From Symsagittifera roscoffensis (Eukaryota > Xenacoelomorpha > Acoela > Convolutidae), in assembly GCF_963678635.1 (NCBI RefSeq), contig NC_087067.1:27661547-27725546 (forward strand): a DNA stretch of 64,000 nucleotides, read 5' to 3'. Of the stretch, positions 40,601-48,710 are shown piece after piece. The position numbers and the translations under genes are program-made. Each line of letters starts with the position of its first letter. Position 1 is the first letter of the stretch. The notes beneath the pieces were generated by a model. The model searched no databases and was not told where the DNA came from. It saw nothing but the letters and a program-made list of their open reading frames with translations.

Positions 40601-43404
40601 AAGAGATAAGAGGTGGTGAAGAACTTGAGAGAATAGCGGTTTCAAGAAAGCCATTCAGGGAACTATCGTGCAACTCAAACGTCAGAACGAATCTGGTACC
40701 AGAAGACGACATGAAAATCGTGAAAAGGATGATATGCGTGAAACTGAGTGACGACATCCACAGCCCTGGTGAGATGAATGGACAGATCATGGCGCTAAAG
40801 GAGCATGTCAAGGCAAGATATAGGCTGTCAGACCTAATAAGAGCCCAGAAGAATGACAAAATGACAAGTAACCTCTCCAAATGGATCCAGTCGGGGGTCA
40901 AGGAGAAGGGGGAACTTGAGGAAGACAGCTACAAGATCTTGAGCCAGTTCTATAAAGAAAAGAAAGACTTACTTTATCACACAGCTGATGGGGTGGTAGC
41001 GTGCAAGAGGAGAGATGAGGAAAAGATATTACACCAACACAACCTCATCATACTACCACAATTGTACCAAACGGAGGTGCTTTTCAGATCACACGACCAG
41101 ATGGGCCACCAGGGGATAGACAAAGTACAACAAAGGATACTTCACAGGTTTGATTGGCCAGGAATGAGAAAAGCTTGCGAGAGATGGGTGAATGCCTGCC
41201 TGGCATGTCTCCAGGTAAAAGACCCAAGGAAGATGAAGTTTCCCCTCAAGTCCGTTGAGAGCTCAGAGTTCAATGAAGTGGTGCAGATAGACCATCAAAA
41301 AATCGGCATGACGGAGTCGGGATATAACCAGATACTGGTTATAATAGATCACTTCACAAAGTTGGCGGAAGCGGTCCCGTGCCAAACAGCCTCGGCCGAG
41401 GAGACATGTGATCATTTGATAACGCATTGGATATCGCGATATGGTTGTCCAATGACTTTCCAGTCGGACAACGGCAAAGCTTTTGTGGGGGACTTGACAA
41501 AAGAATTGATGAAGAGATCGCACATTGCTCAAGCACACTCGACGACCTATCATCCACAGACCAATGGGTTGGTAGAGAGACAGAACAGGACACTGGTCAA
41601 CATGTTAAGGGTGTACTGCTCAAGATACATGACGGACTGGGACAAATACCTGCCACAGGTAGTAGGAGCCTATAACAGTACACAGCACTCAACGACGGGC
41701 ATCAGTCCTTTCATGATGTTGACGGGCAGGGAGAGGGCAATACCTCTAACATTTTTCTACCCAGAATACGAGGGGAAGAGGACGTCGCCTCAGGCATATG
41801 TGAAGGAAGCGATCAAAAGACAACAAGAGCTAAACGAGCTATGCAGGAGGAACACGGCGCAAGCGCAAATGAGACAACGCAAGAAGTATGACGAAAAAAT
41901 ATTGCAAGCAAAACCATATGAAGTGGGCCAGTACGTGTGGGTCTTCCAAAATGTCATACCGCCCAAGGGAACAAGGAAACTACTCAAGAAGTGGAGGGGA
42001 CCATTCATGATAACGGAAGTACATCAACAAGAACGGTTCTACCGCTTGAGTACTGGGCGAGCAACACATTACGAAAATCTGAAGCCTCACGTCCCGTCCC
42101 CGGAAGACTGGTGCCTACCGAAAGACATGGAGGGTCTCGAGTACCTGGTGGTAGAGCCAGCGTGTGAAGTGAATGAAAAGGGCACCAGAGAGAAAAATGA
42201 TGGCAATGAAAACTTGAGCTTGGACGACAATGAAAAGATAGAGGTGGAGTCTGAAGCAGGATCGTTTGCAGAAGAAGACTGGAACGACCCGGAGCAAGAT
42301 GAGGTGCCGAAGTGGATGGAGCCAAATCGACCAATATCACTGGGAACCAGGACGGGCAATTGTAAACGGACGGGTATGAGATACAACAGATACGGGGATG
42401 ACTTCTTGATTGACAAGATACAGCCAGACAAATTGGGTGAGGAATTACTGAGTGCAGGCGAACTGGAAGCCGAAGAGGAATGGCAGGTCATTGATGATGG
42501 TGGACACTATCCGCAGGAAGATTACTCGACACCAGAAATGGAGACGGACCTCGAACAGAGCGAGATAGAGAGGAGGGAGAACACGAACTTGAGGATACTA
42601 GAGTGGATACGCGACGTCAAAGACGAAGGCCATGGAGGACAGAGTATCCAGCAAGTCGACGTGTCAGCGGAAAAACACAAGAAGTCAGAAGACCCTCTCT
42701 TCGGCTGGACGGCGACAGACAGGCCGCTCGACATTCCACCGGACAATTCAGACCCGACAACATCGACGGGGACGTCGATAAATATTTTTGTCCGGGGAGT
42801 GGGGGTAGGACTTACCCACACCGAAAATTTGATGATAAAGAAGCTCAAGGAAGTGAGAGAAACAAGCGAATTGGAACTGGAAGAACAAGAGCCAGAGCCT
42901 AACATAGGCCGGAATTTCAAAACGAAATTTGAAATACCCAATCAGTACTCGGAAAACATCATGATAACAGGTAGTGACTTCATCCTGTCAAACAGAACGA
43001 GCGCGATCTGCATCACGGCAGACATGAGTTTCAAATCAAGACTGGAAGCTGACTTCAAGAGAGAATACCAGAACGTAGAGTTTCTGTTCAGACAGAGACC
43101 AGGACTGGGAGGGATGGCAGCGCTCCCACCATCAGTAGCACAGGTCCCGGGGAAATACCTGTGCTTCCTAGTGACGAGGGTCAATGACAGGAACACAATT
43201 GATCCCGAACACGTAATGTTGGCACTAACAAGACTACGAGACTTCATGATTGAAAGAGGGATAACAGAGGTCTCAATGCCGGTGTATGACCCAAACAGGG
43301 GCAAACTGAGCCCAAGGGAATTGTACGCTATCATACATGTAGTCTTTGCAGAAACTGAGATAGTGGTGTATCTTCATAAGAAGTACTACTTGAGCATCGC
43401 CTGA
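37606..43404 (+). CDS. pol: Pol: protease remainder, RT, RNase H, integrase and macro-like C-terminal domain
   Basis: From ATG 37612, 1930 codons in the same frame as gag-pro. In order: the second half of the protease (QFILGRDFI, about 58-66); RT with catalytic YVDD at 471-474; RNase H (LDTDAS, D619); an unusually long, partly acidic spacer (about 770-1100); the integrase zinc domain (HDQMGH ... CLAC, about 1161-1200); the integrase core D1227, D1286, E1322 (D-35-E spacing exact); a GPY/F module (WRGPFMITEV); an acidic region (about 1510-1780); and a terminal domain (1784-1930) resembling TARG1/OARD1-type macrodomains. It ends TGA at 43402. All RT and integrase catalytic residues are present, so the copy may be recently active. 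Confidence 0.95.
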   Translation, partial: ERMGFNKDDLIDSRIRLSAANKGALRVLGRTPIIALNLGERNLWMSFLVVENLDESDQFILGRDFIRNFDEAIDLNNVMFRIRNPDRRYAIKPVNLIMANESKAPVFLSRRVRLKANEAAIVGLRMKNYNELSDNKQVCIVPNPNSQSAAVLGRSFSITKSGLCVSVLLNTLDIPITIQRGRKLGYALPVKTRYEMTENSKQNEVVDCPDHRDKVCILRRLQEIKYSSGLVKSLKSETDDGLSSCSNFPERPTLDEMQIDKPVLPEIEHLRGKLTDEQLEAIKDVLERNEEVFSKHKADIGCCNFVEHEIELEENAVPHREGARRMTPHKSEACRKEIETLLEYDMIEPSKSPWACGVVMAKKKGDQLRFCCDFRYLNSVTVKDAYPIPRIDESLSKLGDAKFFTTLDLGSAFWQVPLRKQDRDKTGFACELVLFQWKRMPFGLCNATTTFQRLMAHALIGVTKKYGNLVMCYVDDVVIATPTLEDHIERLDEVFACMKRSGLKCKPSKCEILKDSIKYLGRMVDKHGIRPDPDAVEAVLTWKSPKTEHQLMSFLGFANYYREFIKGYADKVYPMQQLMRHKGKKFTWNNAAEESFKRIKKELCEAPVLGMPTEKGMYVLDTDASVVAISGILHQEQEWNGKTVLRPIAYGSKVLTGTEKKYGAPKAEMFAVVTFVEKYRAYLGSEPFKLRVDNRALSWLKTYSMDQSYIGRWIVRLDGYNMIIEHRTRDKHQNADSLSKKTEFYERQEQREADRPEIKEGFSFMDKETYDSLPLTRWLDKSGKPIEDHPELPKEPLEKIILKKNRRIPIEVILKSKIVRETLKAKGYDLNQVEAGAAQIDDDLMRLLEKLSDDKPVIQEKGQEGPELTILRRKETANKTDSSKGSVTDSKDVVRLLVDKIPENILEQTKVRKKKVTFKEGTEHLGLDQESGEWSRFTEEEEPGKGKLSGEREEWDEDSDESSEGQDSLCMILAEEKTRHHDRELQTDPSSGTYNLDIQEIRGGEELERIAVSRKPFRELSCNSNVRTNLVPEDDMKIVKRMICVKLSDDIHSPGEMNGQIMALKEHVKARYRLSDLIRAQKNDKMTSNLSKWIQSGVKEKGELEEDSYKILSQFYKEKKDLLYHTADGVVACKRRDEEKILHQHNLIILPQLYQTEVLFRSHDQMGHQGIDKVQQRILHRFDWPGMRKACERWVNACLACLQVKDPRKMKFPLKSVESSEFNEVVQIDHQKIGMTESGYNQILVIIDHFTKLAEAVPCQTASAEETCDHLITHWISRYGCPMTFQSDNGKAFVGDLTKELMKRSHIAQAHSTTYHPQTNGLVERQNRTLVNMLRVYCSRYMTDWDKYLPQVVGAYNSTQHSTTGISPFMMLTGRERAIPLTFFYPEYEGKRTSPQAYVKEAIKRQQELNELCRRNTAQAQMRQRKKYDEKILQAKPYEVGQYVWVFQNVIPPKGTRKLLKKWRGPFMITEVHQQERFYRLSTGRATHYENLKPHVPSPEDWCLPKDMEGLEYLVVEPACEVNEKGTREKNDGNENLSLDDNEKIEVESEAGSFAEEDWNDPEQDEVPKWMEPNRPISLGTRTGNCKRTGMRYNRYGDDFLIDKIQPDKLGEELLSAGELEAEEEWQVIDDGGHYPQEDYSTPEMETDLEQSEIERRENTNLRILEWIRDVKDEGHGGQSIQQVDVSAEKHKKSEDPLFGWTATDRPLDIPPDNSDPTTSTGTSINIFVRGVGVGLTHTENLMIKKLKEVRETSELELEEQEPEPNIGRNFKTKFEIPNQYSENIMITGSDFILSNRTSAICITADMSFKSRLEADFKREYQNVEFLFRQRPGLGGMAALPPSVAQVPGKYLCFLVTRVNDRNTIDPEHVMLALTRLRDFMIERGITEVSMPVYDPNRGKLSPRELYAIIHVVFAETEIVVYLHKKYYLSIA
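42961..43404 (+). other. Macrodomain-like C-terminal domain of Pol (TARG1/OARD1 type)
   Basis: Pol residues 1784-1930. The layout is MITGSDFIL (first strand, GD-like), AICITADMSFK, LEADFKREYQN, KYLCFLVTR, HVMLALTRLRDFMIERGI, TEVSMPVYDPNRG, LYAIIHVVFAETEIVVYL. This matches the strand-helix order and several positions of the small macrodomain hydrolase TARG1. The glycine-rich substrate loop (GAGIA-like) is not conserved. At the position of the TARG1 catalytic lysine there appears to be R1856. An aspartate (D1893) lies near the second catalytic position. ADP-ribose binding or loss of activity are both possible. This rests on pattern memory, not an alignment. Confidence 0.6.
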
Positions 43405-43437
43405 GTCGGGTACACGGGGTTGTCGAGTCGGGTGTGA

Positions 43438-45981
43438 GGGAGGAGTCTTGAGCTAGGTACTGGGGTACAAAACAGTAGGGATCAAAGGAGTGGCACCGTG
43501 GAAGATCGATTCAGGAGGATTCTTGAGACAAGAGAAGCAGAGTCGGGAGACGAGAGCATGGAGGAAACTCTCAGTGAGGCAGGAGAGGATATGGAGGTGG
43601 GAAACACACCGGAGCAGAAGCCCGCGGAGGAGGAGTTCACTGCGCAGGAACTGTTGAAGGATCTGAGTGAAGAAAACTGGGCAGATACCCCCACGCCACC
43701 TCTGACCTCATCCCCCCGCAAGGACCCAGAGTTGTCATTGACGAGCGAGAATCCCAACATGGGAATGATCTTCTTGAGTGCGGAGAGAAGGGAGAAGAAT
43801 ACCTTCGAGGGAAACAGAGACGCCTTCCTGGGCACTCTGGGCAAAGATGCTTGGCAAGAATTCTTGGGCGATTTCAATCGAGAAGTGGATGAAGACACCA
43901 CGTTGGACAATTTTAAAGAGGAACTGTGGGACACGGTGGTGAAGTTCGGTGAACCTGTCCTGATGGGGACGGGTTTAGAAGAGAAAGCTAGAGGAGAGCT
44001 GCTGAGCAAGATGGTCGAGTTGAGGAAAACATCAAGAAAGACCAGAGAAGACAACTGTAAAGACAGCTCTACTCCGAAACAGAAAACTGACAATAAAATA
44101 ATTAAATATACAAGGGGGGATAAGGTAGGAACTAGTAATATGATTAAAAGTACTAATATCCTTAAGGCTCGAGCAGGAGGGAGGCAAGAGTTGGCTGGAG
44201 AGAGGGAAGTTGAATCAGTGATGATAACGACGACGCTCCCGAATAAAGAAGTGAGGTCTCGCAAGAGGAAGAGAGACGTGGAGGGATTGGGCAGTCCTTC
44301 AGCTGACGCGGTCTCGGAAAAGGACTTGAGAGAGACGGCCCCCATGGTTCTGGCACGATGGAAGACGGCAGCCTACAAAAGTAGCTATGAACCGAGGAAA
44401 CTGCTCGACATAGAAAAAGAAATGGAAAACACCACCAGCTCAGTGACGGAGGAAGATTTCAAACCTCAGAGAATAAAAATGAAGCGAGGTTCGACGAGCG
44501 GGCAGACCTGGGAGGTAGACGTCGGCAAAGAATGGGTCTCAAGTGAACATCAGACTAATGGGAAACAAGTGACCAGCGATCCTCTTGAGAAGAATAAAAC
44601 CAGAAATACCTCCCGACCGTGGTGGATAGCCCTTGAGACATTGAAGGAAATGGAAGACTGCTTGAAGAAATTGGACAGTGGAGTGGCACGCAAACGACAC
44701 AGTTGGGCCACCCAGCAGAGGGCTGAGGTTAATAAGATAGAATTGGCGAACCAGCTAAAGAGATCCTGGCAGAACTTATTGAAGGATCATTTTGAAGAGG
44801 CTATGAGGACACCCTCATCGGCACTGCCGCTGATGGCGAATCCCTTTATCAGGACTGCAGGACAACTGATGTTCGCGTGGAGCCTGTTGGGGATAGAACT
44901 GGAGACACTGACTTCGTACGATAAGTTGAAGCTGGGAGGCAAAAATCTAGAGATATATCGAATGCTGATGCAGCACGTCGCCAGGGACAACTCAGGCTTG
45001 AGTCTGGCAAGAAGGAAAGATGCAACCTGTTTCTTGAGATGGACGATGTCGATGATGACTGACAGTACCATCCTAGCATGTCATCAGAGAGCAGTTGGAA
45101 GCAAGACGCTGGAAAGGAGAGTCTCCACAGTCATCTTGAATGTGTACCAGAGTACTGGAATAGAGAGGGAGGATGGTTCTAGGCAATCTCTGGAGAGCCA
45201 TAGGAAGTTAGATGAGATACGAAGGTTCTACAACAAGAAGTTCGAGGAGAAACACGACGTTCACCGCAACCTGGCTTCATCAGGGGAGTACTTAAAACTC
45301 AACAAAAAGGGAGAGTACCAGTATGTTTCTGGAGTGATGGGAATGGCGTACAACCCCTTCTTGGACTTGGAAGCCGGAGGTGCCCACAGAAACTATGAGG
45401 TGGCGGAGCTACTGAAGTTCTGGACAGAGAAGATAATGGAGATAGACACTGTGGAGAGAGATAGACCTAGCCTGGGTCTGATTCTCGAGAGAACGCCGGA
45501 AGTGATAAGTGTGCCACGCTCAAGTAAAAGAGTGGAACTAAAAATGGGCAACGGGAATGGCGTGTTGACCACGAATCTGGGAGTGGTATGGAAATTACTC
45601 AGACCCTCCTGGTGTCCACATCCCCATGCGAGCCTGATTGAGGGGGTCACTGAGCGAGTGAGATTGGAACCGACAGAGGATGAGGATTTGGCGACCTTGA
45701 GTATAGTACATAGACTGGTCCTGCCTCAGATGAAAGAATCGAGTGAGGTGACGAGTGGAACAGGGTCGGTGAAGAGGATGGAGCCGGGCAGTTGTCTTGA
45801 TTCGACATGTGGCAACGGCGAGCATACTTGTGATGGACGATCATGCGTCAGGATACAGTCTTTCCAGAAAGAGGACCTCATCACCTGGTTTGAGGATATC
45901 ACCGAAAGGGAGAAGAGCGAGATACAGATAGTGGCTGAATGTTACGCGAGTAGCACCGTGAACCTAGCGACAGCCTTGTGA
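43438..45981 (+). CDS. Accessory ORF4 of the LTR element, unknown function
   Basis: Open from 43438. 827 codons counted from a GTG at 43498, first ATG at 43558. It is in the same frame as pol, and only TGA codons at 43402 and 43435 lie between. Very acidic N-terminus (EDMEVGNTPEQKPAEEEF), a charged middle, and a possibly folded part after residue 370 (WWIALETLKEMEDCLKKL, then FAWSLLGIELETLTSYDKL). There is a small cysteine-rich cluster near the end (CLDSTCGNGEHTCDGRSC). It lies in the env position, but I see no signal peptide, membrane segment or furin-like site. It ends TGA at 45979. Confidence 0.75.
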   Translation, partial: GRSLELGTGVQNSRDQRSGTVEDRFRRILETREAESGDESMEETLSEAGEDMEVGNTPEQKPAEEEFTAQELLKDLSEENWADTPTPPLTSSPRKDPELSLTSENPNMGMIFLSAERREKNTFEGNRDAFLGTLGKDAWQEFLGDFNREVDEDTTLDNFKEELWDTVVKFGEPVLMGTGLEEKARGELLSKMVELRKTSRKTREDNCKDSSTPKQKTDNKIIKYTRGDKVGTSNMIKSTNILKARAGGRQELAGEREVESVMITTTLPNKEVRSRKRKRDVEGLGSPSADAVSEKDLRETAPMVLARWKTAAYKSSYEPRKLLDIEKEMENTTSSVTEEDFKPQRIKMKRGSTSGQTWEVDVGKEWVSSEHQTNGKQVTSDPLEKNKTRNTSRPWWIALETLKEMEDCLKKLDSGVARKRHSWATQQRAEVNKIELANQLKRSWQNLLKDHFEEAMRTPSSALPLMANPFIRTAGQLMFAWSLLGIELETLTSYDKLKLGGKNLEIYRMLMQHVARDNSGLSLARRKDATCFLRWTMSMMTDSTILACHQRAVGSKTLERRVSTVILNVYQSTGIEREDGSRQSLESHRKLDEIRRFYNKKFEEKHDVHRNLASSGEYLKLNKKGEYQYVSGVMGMAYNPFLDLEAGGAHRNYEVAELLKFWTEKIMEIDTVERDRPSLGLILERTPEVISVPRSSKRVELKMGNGNGVLTTNLGVVWKLLRPSWCPHPHASLIEGVTERVRLEPTEDEDLATLSIVHRLVLPQMKESSEVTSGTGSVKRMEPGSCLDSTCGNGEHTCDGRSCVRIQSFQKEDLITWFEDITEREKSEIQIVAECYASSTVNLATAL

Positions 45982-47379
45982 TTTTTCTCAAGAATGTGTA
46001 GTCTCCAGTCACTGGAGAGGCTAGAGTCAGAACACCACCTGGTGACCGCGTTGAGCGTGGAATCATGGCCCGGAGTGTTACAAGTGAACCAGAAGCACAT
46101 CAAGAGTTGGAAGATTGGACTCGAGGCGGAGATGGGATTTCCCATGAGCGAAGCCTATGGATTGCCTCTAAATGCGAAATCCTTAGTGGGGTCAGTGTTG
46201 GCTAACCTATGTGGAAGCCACTATCCACTACACATGGCGATGGTGGAGGTGTCCAGCCAGAGGGTATTGATAGACAAAACCTTCTCAGTGCCCAAGTGCG
46301 TGAGACTAGCTCGGATGTCTAATCATTCACACCAGCTGTTGAGGAAGATCCGAGGAGCAGTACCGAAGGAACAAAGAGACGACTTGAGTGAAATCTGGGG
46401 TGAAGAACTCCTAGGCTTGGAGAGCGAAAACACAAGTGATCATGGAAGGCAAAACGTGGTGGGGAAACCCGCAGTAGGTGCTCCAAGCTCGGAAGAAGTC
46501 GACGTGATACACGAGAAAATGATGGAACTTGAGCCTCTCCTAGAAGCCTCGGGAGAACGCAATCTTAGAAGCATCGACCTCACGCATGGGGATTGTCCAT
46601 GCCACTGTCTGGCGCAGACAGTGTGGTACCCAGACCGCGCCAATCTTTGTCTGATCTGGGACATAGAAGAAATTAAGTCGTTGGGACTACCGGAGCATCG
46701 ACAAAAGGTGACCATCTTGGTGGTGAGCACGATGCTGGCTCTACGATGGATGGAAGAAAACATAGCGAAGTATAGAGAATCGAGAACGCCAACAGCTGAG
46801 TCGATTCATGCGATAGATTACAGCAGGAGACTTGAGTTGTTCGAGACCGCATGCAAGGTATTCGCCATACCAGTGGAGATCAGACATATATGGAGCCGCC
46901 TGAGATTCTTTCCTTGTTTTCGTGCGACGTTAACATCCTGGTTATATCTGGTGACAAAGGACCACATGAGGAAACATCAAAAGGAATATCGACAATTCCA
47001 AGCCGAGATAGGACCAGATGCCTTCAAGAGACCTCTGCTAACCCATCGAAATGCGATCACGACGGGGTGGAAAAGAGTGGGCAGAGTATCCAGAGACAAT
47101 TCTAGAGCGAGGGAATCGATACTAGAGGAGGACCTGGCGAAGAATATAAGCATGAGTCTTCACAATTCCTTCTGTTTGAACCGGGAGTCGAAGGTAAAGA
47201 GCTTACCAAATCAATCGAAGAGGTTGCAAGAGCAGAGGGAGTGGATGCGATCCTATGAACAGCTGAAGGCCTGGGAGGAGATTGTGATCAGCTCCGATGA
47301 CGAAGAGGCACTGTTGGAACAAATTACAGTGTCGAGAACACCGGTGTTGGGTACCTCGAGGGCGAAGGACACGAGGTGA
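45982..47379 (+). CDS. Accessory ORF5 of the LTR element, unknown function, conserved family
   Basis: 461 codons from ATG 45994, directly after the ORF4 TGA and in the same frame, so ORF4 and ORF5 may form one protein if the TGA is read through. It has a CPCHCLAQTVWYP cysteine-histidine cluster near residue 200 and a helical C-terminal half (RRLELFETACKVF, CFRATLTSWLYLV, LLTHRNAITTGWKR, LHNSFCLNRES). The latter is also found in the diverged fragment 5827-6324, so this part is under selection or shared by descent across elements. It has no env features. It ends TGA at 47377. Confidence 0.75.
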   Translation, partial: FFSRMCSLQSLERLESEHHLVTALSVESWPGVLQVNQKHIKSWKIGLEAEMGFPMSEAYGLPLNAKSLVGSVLANLCGSHYPLHMAMVEVSSQRVLIDKTFSVPKCVRLARMSNHSHQLLRKIRGAVPKEQRDDLSEIWGEELLGLESENTSDHGRQNVVGKPAVGAPSSEEVDVIHEKMMELEPLLEASGERNLRSIDLTHGDCPCHCLAQTVWYPDRANLCLIWDIEEIKSLGLPEHRQKVTILVVSTMLALRWMEENIAKYRESRTPTAESIHAIDYSRRLELFETACKVFAIPVEIRHIWSRLRFFPCFRATLTSWLYLVTKDHMRKHQKEYRQFQAEIGPDAFKRPLLTHRNAITTGWKRVGRVSRDNSRARESILEEDLAKNISMSLHNSFCLNRESKVKSLPNQSKRLQEQREWMRSYEQLKAWEEIVISSDDEEALLEQITVSRTPVLGTSRAKDTR

Positions 47380-47813
47380 GCCGGTGGCTCGAAGGGAAAA
47401 TTCTAGAGTCTTGAGTCTTGAGAGGGAGGGGGCTCGAGGGTGAACTCGGATGAAATCCGGGTTCACGAAAAAGAAATTTTAGACGAATAAGATATTGTTA
47501 TTAATATGATAGATCTATTATATAAATCAAAATGATGCATGACAATTTCCTGACTGAATAGGACAAAAGAAATTTTAAAATTACCAGCTCAAAAAGCGGG
47601 GGTTCATGGGTGCAGGTGTGTGCAGATTTTGATTGCTGTTTAGCGATAGTGTGAAAATTTTATATGGTTGTGAATTTTGAAAGGTAGATAAACTTAAGAT
47701 AAACTTACGATGCAAACTTCTGTAAATGACCACTGGCACTGTATCTTGAGCAACACTCGGTTCTCTGGGACTCACTGGCAGATGACAACATGCGATGAGG
47801 ACATCGATCTCGA
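47380..47813 (+). other. 3' untranslated region of the LTR element
   Basis: No ORF. It contains a strong hairpin (47440-47466) and a gatgaggacat stretch shared with the second element (near 7111) just before the polypurine tract. Confidence 0.7.
47440..47466 (+). other. 12-bp hairpin in the LTR element 3' UTR
   Basis: gtgaactcggat and atccgggttcac pair over 12 positions (11 Watson-Crick, one G-T) with a gaa loop. It lies 60 nt after the ORF5 stop. Possible RNA signal for export, stability or packaging. Function is inferred only from structure. Confidence 0.7.
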
Positions 47814-47825
47814 GTCCGGGGAGTA
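47814..47825 (+). promoter_or_regulatory. Polypurine tract
   Basis: gtccggggagta directly before the 3' LTR, identical to 7131-7142 in the second LTR element. Confidence 0.85.
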
Positions 47826-48710
47826 TGTGCCAGTCGGTCATGTCTGGAGGTTTGACCTTGAGAAACACGTAATTTTGGAGTGAAGTTTTAATTTTAAAAA
47901 TTTCGAATGGAGCCTGTCATGCTCAGTTTTCTCGAACCAACTGAAAACAAAAAGTGAAAAATCAGAACGTCCGAATTGACAATTGCGGGAAACTACTCAA
48001 GAAAAGGGCAGGAAATTGCTATTCGCAATTTCTCGATACGAAATAATAAGAGAGTAGAGCTGTCTTATCCCGAAAACAGGAGAATATAACACAGACTTGA
48101 GAAAGGACGATTATTCGAACGGAACAGAGTGAACATTCAGTGGAAGAGAGGACAACTCGAGTGTCCCGATGGTTCATACAGAAACTTTGATTCTTGAGAC
48201 AGAACTTACTTCTGTTGTTAAAACTAATTAGCATCAAACTTATTTAGTTATATTATTTGATTCTCGAGCTGCTCATCTTTTAATTACTCCTCATACTCAA
48301 GCGCATCGACATGTGAGTTCTCAATTTAAATTTCTCGAGTGTATTTTATGATAGTTATGTTGAGATAAGGCGAGTTTTAGGTTGATCCATCTGAAATGGA
48401 TCAAAGTTCCACTGTCCAATAAAAAGTAACTAAGCGGATTGTTCCGACCCGGTTTTTAACGGCGTTCATGTATTTTGGGTATTTCGAGACCTAAGTATGG
48501 GGACGTTTTTATTTCTAGAGTGGGGGGTATTTTGGTAGTGGCCTTTAAGCTGTAGCGGGTCGTGGTCTCATGTCATAAGCGAACCGAATTGGCTCCGACC
48601 GTTCTTGAGGTAGAAAAACACAAGAGATAGTGTCCCTGACTCTTGAGCCAATAGTTATAGGGCCTATTTTTCTTAAGCCTCATGTGTGACTGCATCAGAC
48701 GAATGTTACA
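47826..48710 (+). repeat. 3' LTR
   Basis: 885 bp, TGTGCC to GTTACA. See the 5' LTR for the differences. About 0.5% substitution between LTRs suggests a recent insertion, or gene conversion between the LTRs. Confidence 0.95.

Larger units (their letters stand above)
31351..48710 (+). mobile_element. 17.36-kb Ty3/gypsy-type LTR retrotransposon with accessory ORFs
   Basis: Bounded by direct LTRs (TGTG...ACA), with a polypurine tract before the 3' LTR and a candidate primer-binding site after the 5' LTR. The pol order RT, RNase H, integrase identifies the Ty3/gypsy group. It is inserted in PLE-2: the flanks 31350 and 48711 belong to one PLE, share TCA (31348-31350 and 48711-48713), and give an open PLE frame when one TCA is counted once. 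It is much longer than usual (5-8 kb) because of a 2.4-kb leader, an enlarged pol and about 3.9 kb of extra ORFs. It is distinctly richer in G and A on the plus strand than the AT-rich flanks. Confidence 0.95.

Noticed and set aside
43482-44345. 287-codon minus-strand ORF rich in serine and leucine
   Set aside because: It is antisense to ORF4. Purine-rich coding sequence gives serine/leucine-rich shadows. No domain seen. The same holds for other antisense frames in pol, such as 38235-38747 and 40389-40901.
43498-47379. ORF4/ORF5 as an envelope gene
   Set aside because: The position fits env, but I see no signal peptide, fusion peptide, cleavage site or membrane anchor.
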